A DNA stretch of 11,560 nucleotides from Chlamydomonas sphaeroides (taxonomy: Eukaryota > Chlorophyta > Chlorophyceae > Chlamydomonadales > Chlamydomonadaceae). The notes under the pieces were generated by a model. The model was not told where the DNA came from, ran no database searches, and was given only the letters and a program-made list of their open reading frames with translations. The position numbers and the translations under genes are program-made. Every line of letters begins with the position of its first letter. Within the stretch, counting starts at the first letter, position 1. Shown here one piece after another: positions 8,401 through 11,560 of the stretch. The stretch covers positions 16,226 through 27,785 of the forward strand of contig BDDC01001367.1 of assembly GCA_001662425.1 (NCBI GenBank). The letters are read 5' to 3'.

Positions 8401-8806
8401 GCCCCGCGTCGCCAACAACCCGCTCTTCAGCCGCCAGCTCCGCCGCCGCGGCGACGGCGAGCCCGAGGCGCCGCCGTCGCCGCTGCTCCTGGCCCTGGCG
8501 CTCAACTCGCCCCGCGCCAGCGGCGGCGGCGCCGCCGGCAGCGGCGGCGGCGGAGTCGTCCGGCGGCGCGTTCGGACCACAGCCGACCTCGCTGGCGGCG
8601 ACGAGCGGGCCTCGGGGCTGAGCGCCGGCGGTGATGGGGCGCTCCTGAGGCAGGGAGCGCCGTGGACCGGGGCGGCGGCTGGCGCGGCGGCTGCGGCGGC
8701 TGGCGAAGAAGAGGGGGCGGACGAGGGGGGCGCCCAGCTGGGGCCGGAGCCGGCACACGTGGGGCGGGGGCTCGGGCCGCCGGTGACGTCGCCGCCGCCG
8801 CCGTGA
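2428..8806 (+). CDS. Two-module LRR receptor-like transmembrane protein, no kinase
   Basis: Fourteen exons: 2428-2939, 3115-3187, 3354-3453, 3619-3817, 4025-4219, 4368-4666, 4845-5204, 5357-5549, 5877-6125, 6308-6483, 6710-6930, 7068-7540, 7769-8221, 8398-8806. They total 3912 nt (1303 residues) with phase agreement at every junction. Order: signal peptide at ~1-42 (h-region LLRLLLLLFAA); plant-type LRR N-cap at ~75-150 (ends WPGVACDGRGQVVSLSLPG, with a Pro/Ser-rich insert); about ten ~24-residue LRRs to ~400, ending NPGLCGPLPSL; an Ala/Pro linker with HDCPW; a second N-cap at ~460-560 (NPCAAVSPWPAISCG); about eight LRRs ending NPGLCGPVPTW near 750; a transmembrane helix at ~786-806 followed by RRRRR; and a ~497-residue disordered tail with PPPLPSPPP and Glu/Ala-rich stretches. 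The repeat consensus is LxLxxNxLxGxLPxxW. The role is probably cell-surface recognition or adhesion, which is inference. The start at 2428 was chosen because it gives a compact signal peptide; ATGs at 2347 and 2437 are alternatives. Several junctions use CT|GTGAG donors at the same LRR position, suggesting growth by exon duplication. Confidence 0.85.
3088..3112 (+). repeat. CCCG tetranucleotide tract at a 3' splice site
   Basis: About six tandem CCCG/GCCC units run directly into the GCAG acceptor that ends intron 1 of the LRR gene, so the microsatellite doubles as the polypyrimidine tract. Length variation here would change the acceptor context but not the protein. Confidence 0.85.
4845..5204 (+). 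other. Exon 7: second LRR N-terminal cap inside the LRR protein
   Basis: This 360-base exon encodes a second capping domain in the middle of the protein. It reads as a helical start (ADLLAAVGAKLL), then AAWVPGTNPC and SPWPAISCG, then a low-complexity Ala/Pro/Thr insert, then GLLLGGLGLRGSLAPELGQL. The last part closely matches GLGLGGSLPPALAQL of the first cap at ~151-165. The order (helix, NPC, W..xxxC, G.VVxLxLxG) is that of the plant LRRNT_2 domain, which normally occurs once at the N terminus. This supports duplication of the whole ectodomain. Confidence 0.75.
5596..5646 (+). repeat. 13-bp tandem repeat in intron 8
   Basis: Three perfect copies of CCTTTGCCAGGGG (5596-5608, 5609-5621, 5622-5634) are followed by a degenerate fourth copy. 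They lie inside the 5550-5876 intron of the LRR gene, the longest of its 13 introns at 327 bases. Repeat growth probably explains part of the extra length. Confidence 0.9.
7593..7616 (+). repeat. 8-bp tandem repeat in intron 12
   Basis: Three copies of CAAGAGCG/CAAGAGCT/CAAGAGCG in tandem, followed by looser CAAG-containing units to about 7635. They lie in the 7541-7768 intron, which is lower in GC than the flanking exons. Confidence 0.8.
8398..8806 (+). other. Last exon of the LRR gene, without its own start codon
   Basis: The exon follows the acceptor CGCCCCAG at 8390-8397 and reads SPRVANNPLFSRQLRRRG onward to a TGA at 8804-8806, a 135-codon open frame with no ATG. The CA|GTGAGG donor at 8222 joins to it in phase (CA|G, then TCG). 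G/C at third positions is nearly constant along it. The alternative is that the gene ends at the TGA at 8223 and this is 3'UTR, but uninterrupted coding-like sequence and the TGTAA at 8871 just after its stop argue for the longer model. A second donor at 8204 (CAT|GTGGGT) has the same phase. Confidence 0.75.
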
Positions 8807-8870
8807 GCGAATGCGCCGCCGGTCCGTGGGCGCTGTGGCGAGAGGATGGCGGCAGGAGGCTGGCAGGTGG

Positions 8871-8875
8871 TGTAA
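8871..8875 (+). terminator. TGTAA poly(A) signal of the LRR gene
   Basis: TGTAA lies 65 bases after the TGA at 8804-8806 and is followed by a G/T-rich stretch (GCGTGTGGGGGCTGTGGTGTG). Its position fits the 14-exon model better than a stop at 8225, which would need a 3'UTR of about 650 bases. Confidence 0.65.
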
Positions 8876-9331
8876 GCGTGTGGGGGCTGTGGTGTGGACT
8901 TATGAAGGGGCCTAGGGGGGCCAGGCGGGAGTTGAGCCAAACCAGGCGGCTCCCTCGCAGGGCCGGTGATGTGGGACAGCGGGAGCAGTGGCTTCACTAC
9001 GGGCGGCGGCAAGAACGCAGGGAGGGTCGGCACCAAGGCAGGCTGCCGAGCAAGGAGCACGCGAGCACCCCGGTGGTGGCGTAATGCAAGGCAGGAGGGT
9101 TAGCTGGGAAGCAAAGGGCGAGGAGGGCTGCCTGCGGCCGCTGGCAGAAGGCGGAGAGCCGGACGTGTAGTGAGGCAGCAGGCACGGCGTTGTCCCGACA
9201 CACTGATTGCGCCATGCGCTACCGCCCACTGCACTGGGCTGCTTAGCGCACAGGCCATGCGGCGCGGCTCACTGCTGATGAGGCTGTGCATACAACGCGC
9301 CAGCCGGCAGGAAGCACGCACTGAAGACTCG

Positions 9332-9358
9332 TGATGTAGCTAGGGACGCGCTACATCA
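9332..9358. repeat. Perfect 9-bp inverted repeat (hairpin)
   Basis: TGATGTAGC at 9332-9340 and GCTACATCA at 9350-9358 are exact reverse complements around a 9-base loop (TAGGGACGC). It lies in a stretch with no supported gene. It could be a protein-binding palindrome, a hairpin in an unannotated RNA, or the end of a small mobile element; nothing decides between these. Confidence 0.8.
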
Positions 9359-9532
9359 ACCTCCCTTGCCAGCGGCGGCATGTTGGGGCCAATGCAGACT
9401 GCCGGTGGTCTTATTCATGGGCATGCTTCCCTGGTGCCAAAACGTCTTGCCGCTGAACTCCTCCGCAGTGCCAGATCGTGCCGCACGCCTGCCACACTGC
9501 TGTCGTACCGTAACCCACCCTGCGGCAGCCAT

Positions 9533-9565
9533 CACATACACACACACACCCCACGCCCCACACAC
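9533..9565. repeat. CA-rich simple sequence
   Basis: An AC dinucleotide run (about 9533-9549, one T interruption) continues as C-rich and ACAC-containing sequence. This ordinary microsatellite produces artefactual Thr/His or Cys/Val frames on the two strands. Confidence 0.8.
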
Positions 9566-10289
9566 GCACACCAGCCCAGAGCCCCATCAAAGTTCCAGAT
9601 CCCTCCTGGCGTCCACTCAGGCGTTGATCCAGCGTCGCGACCCTCCCTGGCATCGCCGGCGCAGGGGCCCAGCACTGCGCAGAGCAGCCAAAGCGGGCAC
9701 CCGCAGGTGTGTTCGTAATGATCAACATATGTCCGACACACGACGCATGGTGTGTGTGGTCGCCAGCGAGGACCCCGCAGCACGCTCAGAGCGCGGCGCA
9801 GATGCAGAGGTCCGGCCGCATAGGCCCGGCCGCAGAGGTCCGGCAGCAGCTGCAGCGGCCGGTCCAGCATCGCGCCTGTGGGCGACAGGCCTGCAGAGGA
9901 GCTTTTCGGCGGGCCGACCAGCAGCTTGGTGGCAGCGAGGCTTGCGAGGCAGCACAGAACTGTACGGGGGCAGATGGCCGCAGCAGCTTGGGGGGCGGGG
10001 CGCGCACCCCTCCCCGGGCCCGCCGCCCGGAGGGTGCGAGGCGCGGCAGTGGACACGGGCGCTCCCGTGCTGGGGGCGCTAGTGCAGCGGCATGCGGCAC
10101 ACCGCGCCGTTGTCCGAGCGCAACGTGACCCTACGTGACCATGTAATCCCTGAAAATTATCGTGGCATCATGTGCCTGCAGAAGGTCCAGGCCCCCCACC
10201 ATGCCCATCCAGGAGAGCTGGACTATGACGTGGCGATACGTACTGAGGGCGCGAAGAGGTTGTGTCCAGTGGGCTGCTAATTGCCCCAG

Positions 10290-11243
10290 GCTTGCTTCCT
10301 GGATTGGCCAGGCAGGGCAAGGCGACAGTGCGTGTCTGGATGCCGTGCGCACTGATGTGTGGGGGGCCAGCCCTACTCCTCCTATGGGAGGCAGTGTAAC
10401 GAATGTCTGTCTGTCCGACAGGCAGGGAGACCAGCACGTGCGAGGAGCGGAGACATATCGGTTAACCTTGAACGGTAGCTTGAGTGAGTACCTCGCCATC
10501 GGGGACCAGAAGGGCATCGTTGTGGTGGTGGGCGGGGGGAGCGGTCAGGATCGTGGGGCCGGCGTGCTCTGCCGTGCACGAGCCAATCAAACTGCACAAT
10601 GCTTCACAACTCGCCCTCACGAGCTACACCTGCCGCTTACTCCTCTTTGCAGGCACAAGACTTGCTTCCCGGATCTGCCCCGACTTCGACGCAAGCGTTC
10701 ACCAAACTGTCATCGAATACACCTATCTACTTGTTGCTGAGTCTGGGATTCAGCACGTCACGCTTCGAGCGCAAGGCGCTGCGGTGCTCGACACCAGTAT
10801 CTGCGCATAGTTGACGTGTGCCCCGCTAAGGCACGAGCCACCCGTTAGACGACAACCTGTCGCGTCTTAGCTTGAAACGGACGCACCCGATGACTCGCGC
10901 GTTGGGGGAACGGACTTCTCTGCCTCGCACCACTCGCTTGCCTCACAGCGAACACGTGTTCCCAGGCGGACGCTTGCAAAGCCTGTTGCTTACGGAGACG
11001 CGGTCGTGGATCCCTGGCGCTCACTTTGTCGGTGGAGCGGGCAAGGTGGTATTGGATGTCCACTTCTCGTTTGACGCGCCAATCCAGGTGAGGCCAACGG
11101 ATAGCTGGACCTATGCTTGCGTTCTCTGCTAGGGAGAACGTTCGCGCTCAGTGCCGCGGGCGCGAACCCTCGTGCGCCAACCGTTCCCCCTGACATTTAC
11201 CACTCTCACTACTCCGTTAACTTTCTAACCGCAGGCTGGTTGA
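10290..11243 (+). CDS. Unrecognised protein, putative exons (5' end unknown)
   Basis: Proposed exons are 10290-10483, 10653-10796, 10966-11087 and 11235-11243, giving about 155 residues and a TGA at 11241-11243. Support: donor A|GTGAGTA at 10484 and acceptor TTTGCAG at 10652 join in phase; donor at 10797 (GTATCT, weak) and acceptor TTCCCAG at 10965 join in phase; donor CAG|GTGAGG at 11088 and acceptor AACCGCAG at 11234 join in phase. The protein has plausible alternating hydrophobic, beta-strand-like segments (YTYLLVAESGIQHVTLRAQG, FVGGAGKVVLDVHFSFDAPI), but I recognise no family. Third positions are only about 58% G/C in the exon at 10653, far below the upstream genes. The start is not found; a chain further upstream through the frame at 10170-10258 (GELDYDVAIRTEGAKR) would need a 31-base intron. 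The last exon and stop are the least certain. An antisense frame at 10131-10517 is an alternative for part of it. Confidence 0.35.
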
Positions 11244-11560
11244 AATGTGGTGGAGAAGCAGCACGTGGATAGCTGCCTTAGGCACAGCTGCAGTGGCTTG
11301 GGCGCCTAAACTACTGGGGAGGTGAGGGCAGGCCATGTTTGGAGCACTAGGCAGCGGGGGCAGTACCTCCCCGGCCCCCTGGCCGCCCGGATGGCCCACC
11401 CGTGGGCGGCCGCACCCATGCTGGCCCCCAAGATGCCCCTTGCGGCGTCCGGGAAGCATAGAGGACGCGAAGGAAGGAAGGAATCCGCATTACAAGAAGA
11501 AGAAGAATTCGTTACACCGCCCCCCGCAGGAGGAGTAGAGCTTTGATCCCCTCTACACAT
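11244..11560. other. Window end, nothing recognised
   Basis: No family, RNA or repeat is recognised. An open frame at 11236-11322 (containing LVEMWWRSSTWIAALG) ends at a good donor (GGGGAG|GTGAGG, donor at 11323), so it could be an internal exon of the preceding gene. However, its phase does not fit the exon ending at 11087. TTACA (TGTAA on the - strand) occurs at about 11490 and 11512, so the 3' end of a - strand gene entering from beyond the window is possible but unproven. Confidence 0.4.

Larger units (their letters stand above)
6710..8806 (+). other. Transmembrane segment and cytosolic tail region of the LRR protein
   Basis: Exons 11-14. Exon 11 opens with the hydrophobic run SSLGTLVLVALVAAGVSAV followed by five arginines, a classic stop-transfer. 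It then has a charged Glu/Ala/Arg stretch (EDEAAEAEARAKRAAG). Exons 12-14 encode Ala/Gly/Pro/Ser-rich sequence with proline runs (MPPPLPSPPP), an acidic Ser/Asp patch (DSLDSVLGPDPGSDGSYSLD), a Glu/Ala repeat from a GAGGCG-type tract, and a final exon ending TSPPPP. I looked for kinase landmarks (GxGxxG with VAIK lysine, HRD, DFG) and found none. The tail could dock SH3/WW-type or other partners, but that is speculation. Confidence 0.7.
8807..10289. other. Stretch with no supported gene
   Basis: The first ~80 bases are the 3'UTR of the LRR gene. Beyond this I find no protein family, RNA gene or mobile element that I recognise. Base composition becomes more mixed than in the upstream genes. Contents: a 9-bp hairpin at 9332-9358, a CA-rich tract near 9533-9565, a 13-bp direct repeat GCAGAGGTCCGGC at 9804 and 9832, and TGTAA at 10142. 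On the - strand, about 9770-10010 has one frame with fairly GC-rich third positions (containing LAATKLLVGPPKSSSAGL), which might be an exon, but no start, splice pair or homology backs it. Confidence 0.5.

Noticed and set aside
6807..8806. Protein kinase domain in the cytosolic tail
   Set aside because: Expected from plant LRR receptor kinases, but no glycine loop, catalytic HRD or DFG motif is present in any frame of these exons.
7774..9060. 428-codon open frame on the - strand, Pro/Ala/Ser-rich
   Set aside because: Mirror of the GC-rich tail exons 13-14. It has no domain, and the + strand has phase-matched splicing.
9366..10128. Overlapping + strand open frames of 139-238 codons
   Set aside because: Arg/Ala-rich sequence with no recognisable domain and no supported splice sites, and the CA tract inflates them.
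11306..11560. - strand open frame entering from the window end
   Set aside because: Low-complexity, no family recognised, and truncated by the window. Only a weak TTACA motif hints at a - strand gene end.

Overview
The window looks like nuclear DNA of a GC-rich green alga, most likely a chlorophyte of the Chlorella/Coccomyxa/Chlamydomonas type. The reasons are very high GC with strong G/C at third codon positions, genes split by many short GT-AG introns (137-501 nt), TGTAA poly(A) signals rather than AATAAA, and plant-type extracellular leucine-rich repeats. Exon boundaries given here were worked out by hand from splice-site consensus, reading-phase agreement and protein-family similarity. 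No transcript data were available.

Layout, all on the + strand. (1) 1-1950 holds the 3' end of a gene for a UTP7/WDR46 (BING4) U3 snoRNP protein: four exons, 198 residues, stop at 1948-1950, probable TGTAA signal at 2254. (2) 1951-2427 is a short 3'UTR/intergenic segment with a GGCGGA hexanucleotide tract. (3) 2428-8806 is one 14-exon gene for a ~1303-residue single-pass membrane protein. It has a signal peptide, two complete LRR ectodomain modules in tandem (each with its own N-terminal cap and a closing NPGLCGP repeat), one transmembrane segment and a ~497-residue low-complexity cytosolic tail with no kinase domain. Almost every LRR carries a tryptophan in an LPxxW motif. The gene does not stop at the TGA at 8223. 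A good donor there joins in phase to a further exon ending at 8806, followed by TGTAA at 8871. (4) 8807-10289 has no gene I can support, but holds a perfect 9-bp hairpin and a CA-rich tract. (5) 10290-11243 probably contains exons of an unrecognised protein with much weaker G/C bias at third positions than the two upstream genes. (6) 11244-11560 has nothing recognisable.

The first two genes have unrelated roles (ribosome small-subunit processing; cell-surface recognition or adhesion) and are simply neighbours. The items most worth a second look are the tandem two-module LRR receptor-like protein with Trp-type repeats, and an in-frame duplication of an exon end together with its 5' splice site in the UTP7 gene.
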